64,000 nt of DNA, from assembly GCF_022921095.1 (NCBI RefSeq), contig NZ_CP095053.1, positions 3,700,501-3,764,500 of the forward strand, in the 5' to 3' direction. Within the stretch, counting starts at the first letter, position 1. Every line of letters starts with the position of its first letter. This DNA is from Hymenobacter aerilatus. Lineage in GTDB: Bacteria > Bacteroidota > Bacteroidia > Cytophagales > Hymenobacteraceae. The translations under genes and the position numbers were made by a program. The notes under the pieces were generated by a model, which did no database searches, was not told the origin of the DNA, and was given only the letters and a program-made list of their open reading frames with translations. Of this stretch, positions 40,854 to 50,547 are shown in pieces.

Positions 40854-41480
40854 TCAAAGGATAGTGTAGTCGGTAAGTGGAACTTCTACCCCACCGTTCT
40901 TTGCAATGATACAATACTTGACCCAATTGCGAAGCATGGCGCCGCCGTGGGTGGTCAGCAGAGCCTCGGGATGAAACTGCACGCCGCGAATGGGCAACGT
41001 AGCATGGCGAAAGGCCATTAGCTCCTGAGTAGAGTCTGTGGTATGGGCCAATGGTTGCAAGGCAGGTGGTAAGTCCCGCAGCACCAACGAGTGGTAGCGC
41101 GTGACAGCTACTTGTGCGGGCAAACCCATTTGCAGGGGTTCTGCCTCCCCTACCCACCGCACCTCAGACACCTTGCCGTGCATGGGCCGGGTGGCTCGTC
41201 CCAGCTTCGCCCCGAAGAACTCGCCCAGCGCTTGGTGGCCCAGGCACACGCCCAGCATGGGCATGTGCTGGTGGTAGAATTCGATAACGGCCGGCATCAC
41301 ACCGGCCGCTGCCGGTACGCCCGGCCCCGGCGACAACACGATGCCCTCGAAGTCGAGCTGCCGGATGGCAGCCAGCGGCACGTCGTTGCGCACTACCTGC
41401 ACCTCGGCCCCGGCCTGGCACAGGTAGTCGCGCAGGGTGTAGGTGAAGGAATCGAAGTTGTCGAGCAGCAGCAGGCGCAT
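40854..41480 (-). CDS. Glutamine amidotransferase component of anthranilate/aminodeoxychorismate synthase
   Basis: Releases ammonia from glutamine for the partner chorismate enzyme. The 208-residue class I amidotransferase begins LLLLDNFDSFTYTLRDYL and has SPGPGVP, the nucleophilic cysteine in GVCLGHQALGEFFG, and GVQFHPEALLTTHG with the catalytic His-Glu. The protein may serve folate (pabA), tryptophan (trpG) or both; no partner synthase is in the window. It is translated just before a hydrolase gene. Confidence 0.92.
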   Translation of the reverse strand: MRLLLLDNFDSFTYTLRDYLCQAGAEVQVVRNDVPLAAIRQLDFEGIVLSPGPGVPAAAGVMPAVIEFYHQHMPMLGVCLGHQALGEFFGAKLGRATRPMHGKVSEVRWVGEAEPLQMGLPAQVAVTRYHSLVLRDLPPALQPLAHTTDSTQELMAFRHATLPIRGVQFHPEALLTTHGGAMLRNWVKYCIIAKNGGVEVPLTDYTIL

Positions 41481-41482
41481 CC

Positions 41483-41571
41483 GGTGAAGTGGTGAGCTTG
41501 TGAATTTGTAAAAAACAGGCGCTTGTTAGCTGCTATGCTATTTTACAACTTCACAAACTCACAATTTTACC
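41483..41571. repeat. Intergenic inverted repeat, TGGTGAA type
   Basis: Arm 41483-41513 (starting GGTGAAGTGGTGAGCTTGTG) pairs imperfectly with 41541-41571. It resembles the outer arms of the repeats at 42.1 and 50.6 kb but lacks the TGTCATCC core; the loop between the arms is only about 27 nt. Confidence 0.65.
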
Positions 41572-41578
41572 TTTTAAC

Positions 41579-42100
41579 CTAAAACACGCCCCGAAGTTTT
41601 GCCAGCAGGGTACCGGCGAAGGGCATCACCCATGCTACCACTTGCAAAGCCAGTGGCGTAGCGCGTTGCACCACGGGTAGTACCTGTGAATCGTCCACGA
41701 GTTGGGGCGAGAGCAGAGAGATGCCCGAGAGCGAAAGTCCGTAGATCAGCAAGCTCAGACCTAGCAACCACTTCAGCAGGCCGGCTACGCCGCCTAGTAG
41801 GTGGTCGAGCATGCCTAAAGGTGTCAAATGTACGGCCGTTCGGATGAAACCACCCAGCAGGTGCACGCCCCACATGATGAGCACAAACACCAGCAGAAAC
41901 GCTACCAGTGGCAACATGCCGAAAGCCTCACCCACATAGTGACGCACCAGCGGAATCACATCGTGCAGCAGGGCCAAGCCGCCAATTACGCCCAGCACAA
42001 AGGCCAGTAGCGAAACCGCCTCCAGCACCAATCCGCGCCGGAAGCCCTTCACGGCCCCTACCCCCAACGGAATTAGCAGCAGAATATCAAGGCCAGACAT
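41579..42100 (-). CDS. CvpA family membrane protein
   Basis: A 173-residue protein with four hydrophobic helices. It begins LDILLLIPLGVGAVKGFRRGLVLEAVSL, the CvpA signature with the GFRRG turn. CvpA proteins affect colicin V secretion in E. coli and envelope integrity elsewhere; the exact activity is not known. It lies between two intergenic repeats, with pabA downstream and yqeY upstream on the same strand. Confidence 0.88.
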   Translation of the reverse strand: MSGLDILLLIPLGVGAVKGFRRGLVLEAVSLLAFVLGVIGGLALLHDVIPLVRHYVGEAFGMLPLVAFLLVFVLIMWGVHLLGGFIRTAVHLTPLGMLDHLLGGVAGLLKWLLGLSLLIYGLSLSGISLLSPQLVDDSQVLPVVQRATPLALQVVAWVMPFAGTLLAKLRGVF

Positions 42101-42106
42101 GGGAGT

Positions 42107-42299
42107 GGAATGGTGAAGTGGTGAAATTGTGATTTTTAAAAAGCGCGTGTCATCCTGAGCTTGCGAAGGACCTTCTCACGCATGAACGAGTCGTTGTTGC
42201 GCTTGTCGTTCACGCGTGAGAAGGTCCTTCGCAAGCTCAGGATGACAGACACTCAAAATGACAGATGCTTGCCTATTCACAAACTCACCACTTCACAAC
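42107..42299. repeat. Nested hairpin repeat, TGTCATCCTGAGC family, copy B
   Basis: Core arms 42148-42181 and 42214-42247 pair perfectly over 34 bp. Outer arms of the TGGTGAAGTGGTGAAATTGTGA type (from 42111) pair with TTCACAAACTCACCACTTCAC near 42275-42296. The loop shares GAACGAGTCGTTGTT with copy A. It lies between cvpA and yqeY. Confidence 0.95.
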
Positions 42300-42300
42300 T

Positions 42301-42765
42301 TTAAAAATTTGTATTGTTAAGCAGGTGGCCGACGGTTTGGGAAATCAGGCGGCCATCGGCTTGGCCGGACAGCTCGCGGGCCGCAATGCCCATCACCTTG
42401 CCTAGGTCGGAGGGTCCGGTGGCGCCCACACGCTGGATGATTTCGGTGAGGCGGCCTACCAGCTCCGCTTCGGAAAGCTGTTGGGGCAGGTACTCTTCAA
42501 TGATAGCCAACTCAGCCAGTTCGTTTTCTTCCAGATCGGAGCGGAACTGCTTCTGGTAGGTGTCGGCGGCTTCGCGGCGCTGCTTGGCAGATTTGGTGAG
42601 CAGCTTGATTTCGTCGGCCGGGGTGAGGGCCGCGCCGTGGGCGCCCTCGGCGGTTTCGGCCAGCAAAATCTGAGATTTGATGCTGCGCAGCGTGGTTAGG
42701 CGCACTTTGTCTTTGGCCAGCATGGCCTTTTTAATATCGGCGTCGATGGTTTCTTTCAGAGCCAT
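42301..42765 (-). CDS. GatB/YqeY domain protein
   Basis: A 154-residue protein of the YqeY family, related to the tail domain of the GatB subunit of tRNA amidotransferase, which binds tRNA. Typical motifs are LKETIDADIKKAMLAKDKVRLTTLR at the start, RREAADTYQKQFRSDLEENELAELAIIEEYLP in the middle and AGATGPSDLGKVMG-like sequence (GATGPSDLGKVMGIAARE) before the end. The cellular role is not established. It is divergent from pdxJ. Confidence 0.92.
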   Translation of the reverse strand: MALKETIDADIKKAMLAKDKVRLTTLRSIKSQILLAETAEGAHGAALTPADEIKLLTKSAKQRREAADTYQKQFRSDLEENELAELAIIEEYLPQQLSEAELVGRLTEIIQRVGATGPSDLGKVMGIAARELSGQADGRLISQTVGHLLNNTNF

Positions 42766-42894
42766 TTTTTGGGAGGAATAAGGAATGACAGTGGGTGAGG
42801 TAGCGGCCAGACGAATCCGTGGACCGCTACGCGGGCAAAACGTAACTTTGGCCGGTTACGATGGGTTGTATACTCGTATTTCTTCTTTTTTCTG

Positions 42895-43611
42895 ATGACG
42901 AAGCTAAGCGTAAACATAAATAAAATCGCCACGCTGCGGAATGCGCGGGGCCACAACCGTCCCGACTTGCTCCAGGCTGCCCGTGATTGTGAGCGGTTTG
43001 GCGCCGAGGGCATCACCGTACACCCGCGCCCCGACGAGCGCCACGTGCGCTACCAGGACGTGCGCGACCTAAAGCACGTAGTAACGACGGAACTGAACGT
43101 GGAGGGCAATCCTACCCCCGATTTTCTGGATCTGGTGCGCGAGGTGCGCCCCGAGCAAGTGACACTGGTTCCTGATGCGCCCGATGCCATTACCTCCAAC
43201 GCTGGCTGGGACACCATCAAGCACCAAGCCTACCTGATTGGGGTAGTGCAGGAGCTGAAGGCGCTAGGCTGCCGCGTCAGCATTTTCCTCGACCCCGATC
43301 CGGCTATGGTGAAGGCCGCCGTGGACACCGGCACCGACCGCATTGAGCTGTATACCGAAGCCTACGCCAGCGGTTACGCCACTAATCCTGCCGCCGCCCT
43401 AGCGCCCTACCGCCAAGCCGCCGAACTGGCCCAGGAGCTGGGCCTAGGCCTCAACGCTGGCCACGACCTCGACCTCGATAATCTTGCCTATCTCCACCAA
43501 CACCTACCTGGCCTAGCCGAAGTCAGCATTGGCCACGCCCTCATCTGCGACGCGCTGTATCTGGGCCTGGAGAATACGATTCAGCTGTACCGACGGCAGT
43601 TAAACAAGTAA
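42895..43611 (+). CDS. pdxJ: Pyridoxine 5'-phosphate synthase
   Basis: Condenses 1-deoxyxylulose-5-phosphate with 3-amino-2-oxopropyl phosphate to pyridoxine-5'-phosphate. The 238-residue TIM-barrel protein has the start [35 protein letters not shown] with catalytic residues, [12 protein letters not shown], and C-terminal [15 protein letters not shown] and [12 protein letters not shown] that bind phosphate. Length is as expected. A TAACTTTG box at 42843 may be its -7 element, 45 nt upstream. It supplies PLP used by several enzymes here. Confidence 0.95.
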   Translation: MTKLSVNINKIATLRNARGHNRPDLLQAARDCERFGAEGITVHPRPDERHVRYQDVRDLKHVVTTELNVEGNPTPDFLDLVREVRPEQVTLVPDAPDAITSNAGWDTIKHQAYLIGVVQELKALGCRVSIFLDPDPAMVKAAVDTGTDRIELYTEAYASGYATNPAAALAPYRQAAELAQELGLGLNAGHDLDLDNLAYLHQHLPGLAEVSIGHALICDALYLGLENTIQLYRRQLNK

Positions 43612-43695
43612 GAATGAATAATTAGAGTTGAAAAGCGGACCTCATAGCAAGCCGTTTTCATTCGCTCCTACCCTTTTAATTATTCATTCTTACTT
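43606..43695. repeat. 19-bp inverted repeat after pdxJ
   Basis: Positions 43606-43624, which include the pdxJ stop codon, pair perfectly with 43677-43695. Inner segments GAAAAGCGG and CCGTTTTC nearly pair as well, giving a two-layer hairpin like the other intergenic repeats but with different sequence. Confidence 0.8.
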
Positions 43696-43709
43696 ATTTA
43701 ATCGAAAGC

Positions 43710-44723
43710 ATGCCCCGCCTCGCCCTACCCGACTTTTTGCAACTACCCGAAGACCTACCTATTCTGGATGCGCGGGCGCCTACTGAGTTTGCCCAGGGGC
43801 ACATTCCGGGGGCGGTGAGCTTTCCGTTGTTTTCGGATGAGGAGCGGGCGCGCATTGGCACCACCTACAAGCAGATCAACCAGGAGCGTGCCGTGCTGCT
43901 GGGGCTGGATTTGTTTGGGCCGAAGATGAGCCAGATGGTGAAGCAGGCGCAGAAAATAGCGCCCGGCCGGGCCGTGCGCTTGCACTGCTGGCGGGGCGGC
44001 ATGCGCAGCGGGGCCGTGCAATGGCTCTTGGAGCTGGCTGGTTTTCGGGTAGAGCTGCTTGATAAAGGCTACAAGGACTACCGCCGCTGGGCCTTGGCGC
44101 AGTTCACGGAGTCCCGACCGTTGCGCGTACTGGGCGGCCTCACGGGCTCCGGCAAAACCGACGTGCTACAGCAGCTAGCCGCCCGCGGTGAGGCTACGCT
44201 AGATTTGGAAGGCGTAGCGCACCACAAGGGCTCGGCGTTTGGCAGTATCGGACAGCCCGCCCAGCCTACCCAAGAGCAGTTCGAAAACGACTTAGCCCTG
44301 TTGGTAGCCGCCCTACCCCCTACCCTACCTGCCTGGGTAGAGGATGAGAGCCGCACCATCGGCGGCGTGCATATTCCGCCACCGTTGTTCACTCAACTGC
44401 AGGAAGCGCCGTTGGTGGTGCTAGAAATTCCGAGGGCGGTACGGGTACGCAAGTTGGCCGAAGAATACGGCCGCCACGATGCCGGCGCGCTGGCTACTGC
44501 TGTGCTGCGCATTCGCAAGCGGCTGGGCGGGCTGGCTACTAAAGAAGCCCTGGCCGCCATCGGCGACGACGACATGGAGAAGATGGTGAGCTTGGTGCTG
44601 GATTATTATGATAAAACTTACAGCTACGGGCTGGAAGGTAGAAAATTTACGCGCGTTGTTTCTGATACTTGCGACCCAGTGGTGAATGCGGAGCTGGTGC
44701 TGGCGGCTACGAAACTAATGTAA
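43710..44723 (+). CDS. selU: tRNA 2-selenouridine synthase
   Basis: Replaces sulfur by selenium in 2-thiouridine at the wobble position of tRNAs. The 337-residue protein (also called mnmH or ybbB) has a rhodanese domain with the catalytic cysteine in LHCWRGGMRSG (Cys93) and an ATP-binding P-loop GGLTGSGKTD (about 142-151), with WVEDESRTIGGVHIP following. Selenophosphate comes from SelD, encoded two genes on. No selA or selB is in the window, so selenium may be used only for tRNA. Confidence 0.94.
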   Translation: MPRLALPDFLQLPEDLPILDARAPTEFAQGHIPGAVSFPLFSDEERARIGTTYKQINQERAVLLGLDLFGPKMSQMVKQAQKIAPGRAVRLHCWRGGMRSGAVQWLLELAGFRVELLDKGYKDYRRWALAQFTESRPLRVLGGLTGSGKTDVLQQLAARGEATLDLEGVAHHKGSAFGSIGQPAQPTQEQFENDLALLVAALPPTLPAWVEDESRTIGGVHIPPPLFTQLQEAPLVVLEIPRAVRVRKLAEEYGRHDAGALATAVLRIRKRLGGLATKEALAAIGDDDMEKMVSLVLDYYDKTYSYGLEGRKFTRVVSDTCDPVVNAELVLAATKLM

Positions 44724-44727
44724 GGTT

Positions 44728-45171
44728 ATGCATAACATCTATTCACGCAGCAGAATAGTTTACGTATGTGCGTTGTTACTATTAGCAGGTTGTTCATTCC
44801 CGCTCCTTGCATTCATCCGAAACACTAGCAATCATCCCGTTGTCATTTACTTAAGTAAATCAGACGATAGGGAGTTGCAAGCCTCTTATCTGCAATATGC
44901 GCCGCATCTGTATAACCCCTCTTACAGGATAGTGCGACAGTTAACAGATACGCTCGTCACGCAGCAGCAAGACAAGAAGCTCGTTTTTACGTTGCCCGCC
45001 CATTCTACTTGTCTGCTAAACGTCAGTGGCTTCACAATGTACAACGCTCAACTTAGCTTAAAAATGCAGCGGATTGATGGCAGCATATTACAACTGAGTA
45101 ACTCTGATTTAACACAAAAAGCGCATTATAAGTCATGGGGAGGTCATCGGATATGGCTCGACCTGCAATAA
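44728..45171 (+). CDS. Small lipoprotein of unknown function
   Basis: A 147-residue protein with a lipoprotein signal (LLLLAGC, Cys about residue 22) and a short beta-rich body ([43 protein letters not shown]). No family recognised. It begins 4 nt after selU and its stop overlaps an ATG before selD, so it is within the sel operon. Its bases are clearly more AT-rich than both neighbours, which suggests later acquisition. A link to selenium is not shown. Confidence 0.72.
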   Translation: MHNIYSRSRIVYVCALLLLAGCSFPLLAFIRNTSNHPVVIYLSKSDDRELQASYLQYAPHLYNPSYRIVRQLTDTLVTQQQDKKLVFTLPAHSTCLLNVSGFTMYNAQLSLKMQRIDGSILQLSNSDLTQKAHYKSWGGHRIWLDLQ

Positions 45172-45185
45172 TGACCAATAATCTT

Positions 45186-46244
45186 ATGAATACTCCTGAA
45201 CCCACCCCCGACCAAATTCGTCTTACCCAATACAGCCACGGCGCGGGCTGCGGCTGCAAGATTGCGCCTGCCGTGCTCGACCAGATCCTGCACACCACCA
45301 TTGCCCAGCCCCACGACGATAAGCTACTAGTAGGCAACGGCTCCCGCGACGACGCGGCCGTATACGACATTGGCAACGGGCAGGCGCTCATCAGCACCAC
45401 CGATTTTTTCATGCCCATCGTGGATGATGCCTACGATTTTGGGCGCATTGCCTCGGCCAACGCCATTTCCGATGTGTATGCCATGGGTGGGCGGCCGGTG
45501 CTAGCCATTGCCGTGCTGGGCTGGCCCGTAGAAAAGCTGGTGCCCGAAGTAGCCCAGCGTGTGATGGAAGGCAGCCGCAGCATTTGCCGCGAGGCGGGCA
45601 TCCCACTAGCCGGCGGCCACAGCATCGACTCGCCGGAGCCGATTTTCGGTCTGGCCGTCACTGGCATGGTGGATATTGCGCAGCTTAAGCGCAACGATAC
45701 CGCCACCGCTGGCTGCGAGTTGTACCTTACCAAGCCCCTGGGGGTAGGGATGCTGACCACCGCGCAGAAAAAGGGTATTCTGCGCGACGAAGACGCCCAC
45801 CTGGCGCCACAGTCGATGATGCAGCTCAACAACATAGGGGCGGAGCTGGGTCAGCTGGAGACCGTACGCGCCATGACCGATGTAACGGGGTTCGGCCTAC
45901 TAGGACACCTCGCTGAGGTATGCGAGGGTAGCAACCTAACCGCCGAAATCGATTTTGCGCAAGTGCCGCTGCTAGCCGCTGCCGAGCCCTACCGACAACA
46001 GGGCGCTGTACCCGGCGGCACCAGTCGCAACTGGGCCAGCTACGGCCATAAGGTAGGCCCGCTTACCGACGAGCAGCGTCAGTGGCTTTGCGACCCGCAA
46101 ACCTCGGGCGGTTTGCTGGTGTGCGTATCGCCGGAGGGTAGGGAAAAAGCCCAGGCAGTTTTTCAACGGCATGGCCTGCACCTCGCGCCGTTTGGCACGC
46201 TACGCCCCCACGCATCGGATGAACCGTGGATAACTGTTCGGTAG
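45186..46244 (+). CDS. selD: Selenide, water dikinase
   Basis: Makes selenophosphate from selenide and ATP. The protein of about 352 residues starts with [16 protein letters not shown], where the first cysteine of the CGC pair is catalytic (a Cys, not Sec, version), followed by [23 protein letters not shown] and the glycine-rich [13 protein letters not shown] and [14 protein letters not shown] 45186 is used; an in-frame ATG at 45171 overlaps the stop of the lipoprotein gene (TAATG) and would add five residues. It provides the substrate for SelU. Confidence 0.93.
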   Translation: MNTPEPTPDQIRLTQYSHGAGCGCKIAPAVLDQILHTTIAQPHDDKLLVGNGSRDDAAVYDIGNGQALISTTDFFMPIVDDAYDFGRIASANAISDVYAMGGRPVLAIAVLGWPVEKLVPEVAQRVMEGSRSICREAGIPLAGGHSIDSPEPIFGLAVTGMVDIAQLKRNDTATAGCELYLTKPLGVGMLTTAQKKGILRDEDAHLAPQSMMQLNNIGAELGQLETVRAMTDVTGFGLLGHLAEVCEGSNLTAEIDFAQVPLLAAAEPYRQQGAVPGGTSRNWASYGHKVGPLTDEQRQWLCDPQTSGGLLVCVSPEGREKAQAVFQRHGLHLAPFGTLRPHASDEPWITVR

Positions 46245-46841
46245 ATGAGTCGCTTTCTGACCTTTTTGCGGCCGCTACTAGAAGCTACCTTTGCCATTCT
46301 GGTGATGGTGGTAGGCTTACGGTTTATCACGAGTTTTTTCAGCCAGAATAGCAAGGTTTATCAGCCTACCTTCTTACGGCAGTTTTACCTACTGTTCTGG
46401 CCGTTGCTATGCCTGTGCGTAGGGCTACCCTTCCTGATGTCCTTTTTCTACCTGGGCACACTATCGGTGGTAGAGGTGGTGCTGGCGGTAGCGCTGGGAG
46501 CCGTTATACTAGGCTTTTCGGTGCCGTCGCTGGTGCTGCACGCACAATATTACGCTCGCAACTTCAGCACCACACTGGTATTCGATGCCAAGCAAAACCG
46601 GCTAGAAGTATACGAGCAGCGGGTGCGTATTCCCTTCAGCCGTACCGATCTGGTGCGAGTGGAGTACGTGACCTGCGTATCGCGGCACGTGTTCTGGAAT
46701 AAATACGAGTATGTGCGTCTGCACCTGGCCAGCGGCGAGGCGCTTACTATTACCTCTATTCTGACCGATTTACCGCCACTGGCCGAGTTTCTACGCAACA
46801 CACATTTGGAGCAGCGTCGGCAGTGGTTTTGCTTTTTGTGA
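46245..46841 (+). CDS. Membrane protein with PH-like C-terminal domain
   Basis: A 198-residue protein starting right after the selD stop. It has three hydrophobic segments (about 14-33, 48-70, 74-98) and then a soluble part with alternating strands (TTLVFDAKQNRLEVYEQRVRIPF, LVRVEYVTCVS, VRLHLASGEALTITSIL) resembling bacterial PH-type domains. Function unknown; it is placed directly behind selD but need not be part of selenium metabolism. Confidence 0.72.
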   Translation: MSRFLTFLRPLLEATFAILVMVVGLRFITSFFSQNSKVYQPTFLRQFYLLFWPLLCLCVGLPFLMSFFYLGTLSVVEVVLAVALGAVILGFSVPSLVLHAQYYARNFSTTLVFDAKQNRLEVYEQRVRIPFSRTDLVRVEYVTCVSRHVFWNKYEYVRLHLASGEALTITSILTDLPPLAEFLRNTHLEQRRQWFCFL

Positions 46842-46950
46842 AATAAAAACGAATTTTAATTCTATCGTTTTGTTTACCGGCAATCCACTGCTCCGCTGAT
46901 GAAAGACTCGGCCAGGATTGCTGGCTTCCATCTATTTCTATCCCTACGCT

Positions 46951-48891
46951 GTGTCATTCTCCGGTTCACTCAAGCAACTATGGCTCTGCCTGTTGCTAGT
47001 TAGTGCCACCGGAGTTTCGGTTGCCCGTGCCCAGGACTCGCTGGCCGTGCAGCGCATGCATCGGCTATTGGCCATTCTGCCGCCTGATACCAACCGCGTG
47101 CGTCTCCTGGATTCGCTGTGCGTGCAACACTACAACAACGCCCCGGAGCAAGGTATCGTCTACGGCCGTCAAGCCCTTGCATTGGCCCGGCAGCTGCACG
47201 ACCGGCGGGGGCAGCTGATGAGCCTGCTTAGCCTGGGCGTGTGCTACAACAACCTCAGCGACAGCCAATACGCTCTCACGCTCTATAAGCAGGCTATGTC
47301 GTTGGCCCGGCGGTTCAATTCTTACGACAACATTGTGCGCAGCTACTGCCACATGGCCAGCGTGCATTCGGCCCGTGGCGATACGGCCACTATGTGGCGC
47401 CTGTACCGGCCAGCACTGGCGCTGGCCTACCACAAGGGTGTGCAACACGCTACTCAGATTGCGTTGTTTGGCGACGTAGGCGTACTGCTATTAGCAATGC
47501 ACCGCAACCAGCAGGCATTGCGCTACCTACACCGTGCCCTCCTGATGGCCCGCCGCAGCAAAGATGTGCTGGCGCAGGCGCAGTATACGGCCAATTTGGG
47601 CACATACTATCAATCGATAGCGCAGTATGCGACAGCCGAAGGACTACTGCACAACGCCGTGGGCCTAGCTCAGCAACAACACAACTCCAAAGTGGAGACC
47701 AGCACTTTGCTGCAACTAAGCCACGTGCTATTAGCTCGTCAGCGCCCCGCCGAGGCAGAGGTTCATGCCGCACGTGCGTTGGAGCTGGCGCGCGCGCACC
47801 GCCAATTTTCCTACCTGCTCGATGCGTATGGCACGCTGGCTAAGATTGAGGCGGCGCGGGGCAACTTTGCCCAGGGCTATGCCTGGCAGCAGCGCTACCT
47901 ACTGCTCAACGACACCATCAACAACCACGACCGGTTGGTGGCGCTAGCAGCGCTACAGCAGCGCTACGAAACCCAGGATAAGGAACAGCAGATTGCTCGC
48001 CTCACCGCCAACGAGGAATTGCAGCGCCTACTCAATCGGCAACTCATTATCACCATCGTCATTCTGGCTGCTGGCCTGGCCGCTTTCACTTTTATTTACT
48101 TACAGCTACGCCGCAGCAGGGCTGCGCTTTCCAGCAACCACCAGGCTTTACAGGAAACCACGGCAGAATTGCAGCGTATGGCGGCCTCCAAAGACCGTCT
48201 CTACTCCATTGTAGCGCACGATTTGCGCGGGCCGGTAACTTCCCTTGCAGGCGTCACAAAATTGATTGAGTTCTATCTCAACAACGGCGACGAGGCCGGC
48301 TTACGTCGCCTGCCTACCCTGGTGCATCAAACTACAAGCAGCATCAACCACCTGCTCGACAACTTATTGAGCTGGGCCGTGAACCAGAACGGAGAATTGA
48401 CCTTCCGGCCGGAGACGCTGCCCGTGACTGAGCTATTTGCCGAAATTGTGGAGCTCTACCAGACCACTGCACAGGCCAAGCAAATTCAATTGCTAACCAA
48501 CGTTCCCTCTCAGCTCACGCTATATGCCGACTACAACATGACGCGTACCATTTTGCGCAACGTGCTGAGCAATGCGCTGCGGTTTGCGCCGGTGGGTAGC
48601 ATCGTGCGGCTGGGCGCCTACCCCGTGGCCGGCTCTACAGCTGTGGTGCTTACCTGTACGGATAATGGTCCTGGCATGCCAGCCGACCAGGTAGCCACTC
48701 TGCTGCACCCGAACTCCGTGGCGCAGCCTACCCATTGGCAACGGCGCGAGGGCACCGGACTGGGCCTAGTATTGTGCCGTGCCTTTGTGGCCCGGCAACA
48801 CGGCCACTTGCGTATTCATAGTGCGCAGGGACAGGGCACAACCATTGAAATTGAGCTGCCCAGCGCTATTCTGGAGCCGTTGCCGACGTAA
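46951..48891 (+). CDS. TPR-containing sensor histidine kinase
   Basis: A membrane histidine kinase of about 646 residues. It has a signal segment (LWLCLLLVSATGVSVARAQ), periplasmic TPR repeats (about 25-350), a coiled-coil part, one membrane helix (LIITIVILAAGLAAFTFIY, about 365-385), the dimerisation domain with the phosphorylated His423 in SIVAHDLRGPVTS, and an ATPase domain with NVLSNALRFAP, DNGPGMP and EGTGLGLVLC. No ATG starts the frame: GTG 46951 or TTG 46918. No response regulator is adjacent, so the partner is unknown. Confidence 0.88.
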   Translation: MSFSGSLKQLWLCLLLVSATGVSVARAQDSLAVQRMHRLLAILPPDTNRVRLLDSLCVQHYNNAPEQGIVYGRQALALARQLHDRRGQLMSLLSLGVCYNNLSDSQYALTLYKQAMSLARRFNSYDNIVRSYCHMASVHSARGDTATMWRLYRPALALAYHKGVQHATQIALFGDVGVLLLAMHRNQQALRYLHRALLMARRSKDVLAQAQYTANLGTYYQSIAQYATAEGLLHNAVGLAQQQHNSKVETSTLLQLSHVLLARQRPAEAEVHAARALELARAHRQFSYLLDAYGTLAKIEAARGNFAQGYAWQQRYLLLNDTINNHDRLVALAALQQRYETQDKEQQIARLTANEELQRLLNRQLIITIVILAAGLAAFTFIYLQLRRSRAALSSNHQALQETTAELQRMAASKDRLYSIVAHDLRGPVTSLAGVTKLIEFYLNNGDEAGLRRLPTLVHQTTSSINHLLDNLLSWAVNQNGELTFRPETLPVTELFAEIVELYQTTAQAKQIQLLTNVPSQLTLYADYNMTRTILRNVLSNALRFAPVGSIVRLGAYPVAGSTAVVLTCTDNGPGMPADQVATLLHPNSVAQPTHWQRREGTGLGLVLCRAFVARQHGHLRIHSAQGQGTTIEIELPSAILEPLPT

Positions 48892-48922
48892 TACCTAGCT
48901 TCTTCCGACCTTTACGGGCACT

Positions 48923-49708
48923 ATGCAACTACACTACCGCGAACTGGGCCAGGGCGAGCGCACCCTGGTTATTCTGCACGGCCTCTTTGGCACCCTCGAT
49001 AACTGGCAAACGCTGGCCCGGCGTTGGGCCGAGCACTACCGCGTAGTACTGGTAGATTTGCGCAACCACGGCCGCTCGCCGCACGCGCCCGAGCATACCT
49101 ACGAGCTGATGAGCGAAGACGTGCGTAAGCTATTCGAGCAGCTACAGCTCCCCGCCGACCGCACTACCCTGATGGGCCACAGCATGGGCGGCAAAGTTAC
49201 CATGCGCTTCGCCCTCGACCACCCCGATTACCTGGCGCAGGCCGTGGTGGTAGATATTGCACCTGCTTTTTCGGATATGCGCCATCAGGATGATATTCTG
49301 GCTGGTCTGCACGCGGTTGATTTCACCACCTGCACTTCCCGCCAAGCGGCCGATGAAGCACTGGCTCAGCATATTCCGCAGCCCGATGTCCGGCAGTTTC
49401 TGCTTAAAAACCTCTACCGCCGCGAGGACAACTCCTTCGCCTGGCGTCCTAACTTGGCTGTATTAGATGCCGAAATGGCACAGATTGGCGAGGAAATCAC
49501 GAGCGATACGCCTTTCCTGAAGCCTACCCTGTTCATCAACGGAGGCCGCTCCAATTATATCACGCCTGAGGACAAGCTGCACGGCATTCCGGCCCTGTTT
49601 CCAAATAGCCACATTGCCACCATTCCCAACGCCGGCCACTGGGTGCACGCCGAGGAACCTGATCAGGTATTTGAGTTGGTAGAGGCCTTTGTGAAGCAAG
49701 GAGGGTAG
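48923..49708 (+). CDS. Alpha/beta hydrolase, esterase YbfF-like
   Basis: A 261-residue alpha/beta hydrolase. It has the oxyanion motif ILHGLFGTLDNWQ, NHGRSPHAP, the nucleophile in GHSMGGKVTMRFAL (about residue 92), an acid residue in PTLFINGGRSNYITPED and the catalytic histidine in AGHWVHAEEPD. The pattern fits the YbfF/ABHD11 esterases acting on acyl esters. It is a separate family member from the hydrolase at 40073-40849. Confidence 0.9.
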   Translation: MQLHYRELGQGERTLVILHGLFGTLDNWQTLARRWAEHYRVVLVDLRNHGRSPHAPEHTYELMSEDVRKLFEQLQLPADRTTLMGHSMGGKVTMRFALDHPDYLAQAVVVDIAPAFSDMRHQDDILAGLHAVDFTTCTSRQAADEALAQHIPQPDVRQFLLKNLYRREDNSFAWRPNLAVLDAEMAQIGEEITSDTPFLKPTLFINGGRSNYITPEDKLHGIPALFPNSHIATIPNAGHWVHAEEPDQVFELVEAFVKQGG

Positions 49709-49828
49709 GCAAGGGTAGGCAGGCTGAACCACGTATAGGTACTCACAGTAGCTATAAGCCCCCACCTTGCCTATGCATTCGGCCCCTCGTACCGCACTCT
49801 GTTTTACTTTTTAATTCTCAACTTTCCC

Positions 49829-50539
49829 TTGACTTCCGGTACGCTCTACCTCCTCCCTACCGTGCTGGCCGACGATACGGCCACGCAGGTGTTGCCGGCT
49901 CAGGTGCCCGCGCAGATTGCTGCGCTGCGGTATTTTCTAGTCGAAAATGCCCGCACGGCGCGGCGCTTCATCAAGCAGGTAGCACCCGAGCAGATTATTG
50001 AGGATCTGCGCCTCACGGTGATTGACAAAGACAGTACGGAAGCACAGATTCAGGCAGCACTGGCACCGGTGGCGGCAGGCCAGGATGCAGGTGTGCTCTC
50101 CGAAGCAGGTTGCCCCGGCGTAGCCGACCCTGGAGCCGAGCTGGCCCGGCGGGCGCACCAATTAGGCATTCGGGTGGTGCCACTGGTAGGCCCCAGCAGC
50201 CTGCTACTGGGGCTGATGGCCTCTGGCATGAATGGGCAGAGCTTCACTTTTCACGGCTACTTACCCATCGACCGGGGCCGGCGTGCCGCCGCCGTAAAGC
50301 AGCTGGAGCGTGTAGCCCTGGCCCAGCATCAAACCCAGCTCTTCATCGAAACGCCCTACCGCAACATGCAGCTTCTGGAAGATTTACTACAGCAGTTGCA
50401 GCCCTCTACCCGCCTGTGCATTGCGGCCAGCCTCACAGCACCCAACGAATACGTGCGCACCGATACGGTAGCTGGCTGGAAGAAGCACGGCTTTCCCGAG
50501 ATTCATAAGCAGCCCGCGGTATTTTTGGTGGGGAGGTAG
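49829..50539 (+). CDS. RsmI-like tetrapyrrole-methylase family SAM methyltransferase
   Basis: A 236-residue protein starting at a TTG, because no ATG precedes the conserved start GTLYLLPTVLADD. It contains SAM-binding features of the family: EAGCPGVADPGAELARRAHQLGIRVVPLVGPSSLLLGL, ASGMNGQSFTFHGYLP and FIETPYRNMQLLEDLL. RsmI methylates C1402 of 16S rRNA; this shorter version is common in Bacteroidota and its target is not certain. It is convergent with feoB, with repeat copy C between. Confidence 0.88.
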   Translation: MTSGTLYLLPTVLADDTATQVLPAQVPAQIAALRYFLVENARTARRFIKQVAPEQIIEDLRLTVIDKDSTEAQIQAALAPVAAGQDAGVLSEAGCPGVADPGAELARRAHQLGIRVVPLVGPSSLLLGLMASGMNGQSFTFHGYLPIDRGRRAAAVKQLERVALAQHQTQLFIETPYRNMQLLEDLLQQLQPSTRLCIAASLTAPNEYVRTDTVAGWKKHGFPEIHKQPAVFLVGR

Positions 50540-50547
50540 GGGTGAAA

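Noticed and set aside
42861..42894. Possible leader frame before pdxJ containing [10 protein letters not shown]
   Set aside because: It overlaps the pdxJ start, has only one Cys codon and no associated hairpin.
46899..47006. ATG at 46899 before the histidine kinase
   Set aside because: It is in another frame and stops after about 35 codons; no single-base change clearly joins it to the kinase, unlike nadK and the TonB receptor.
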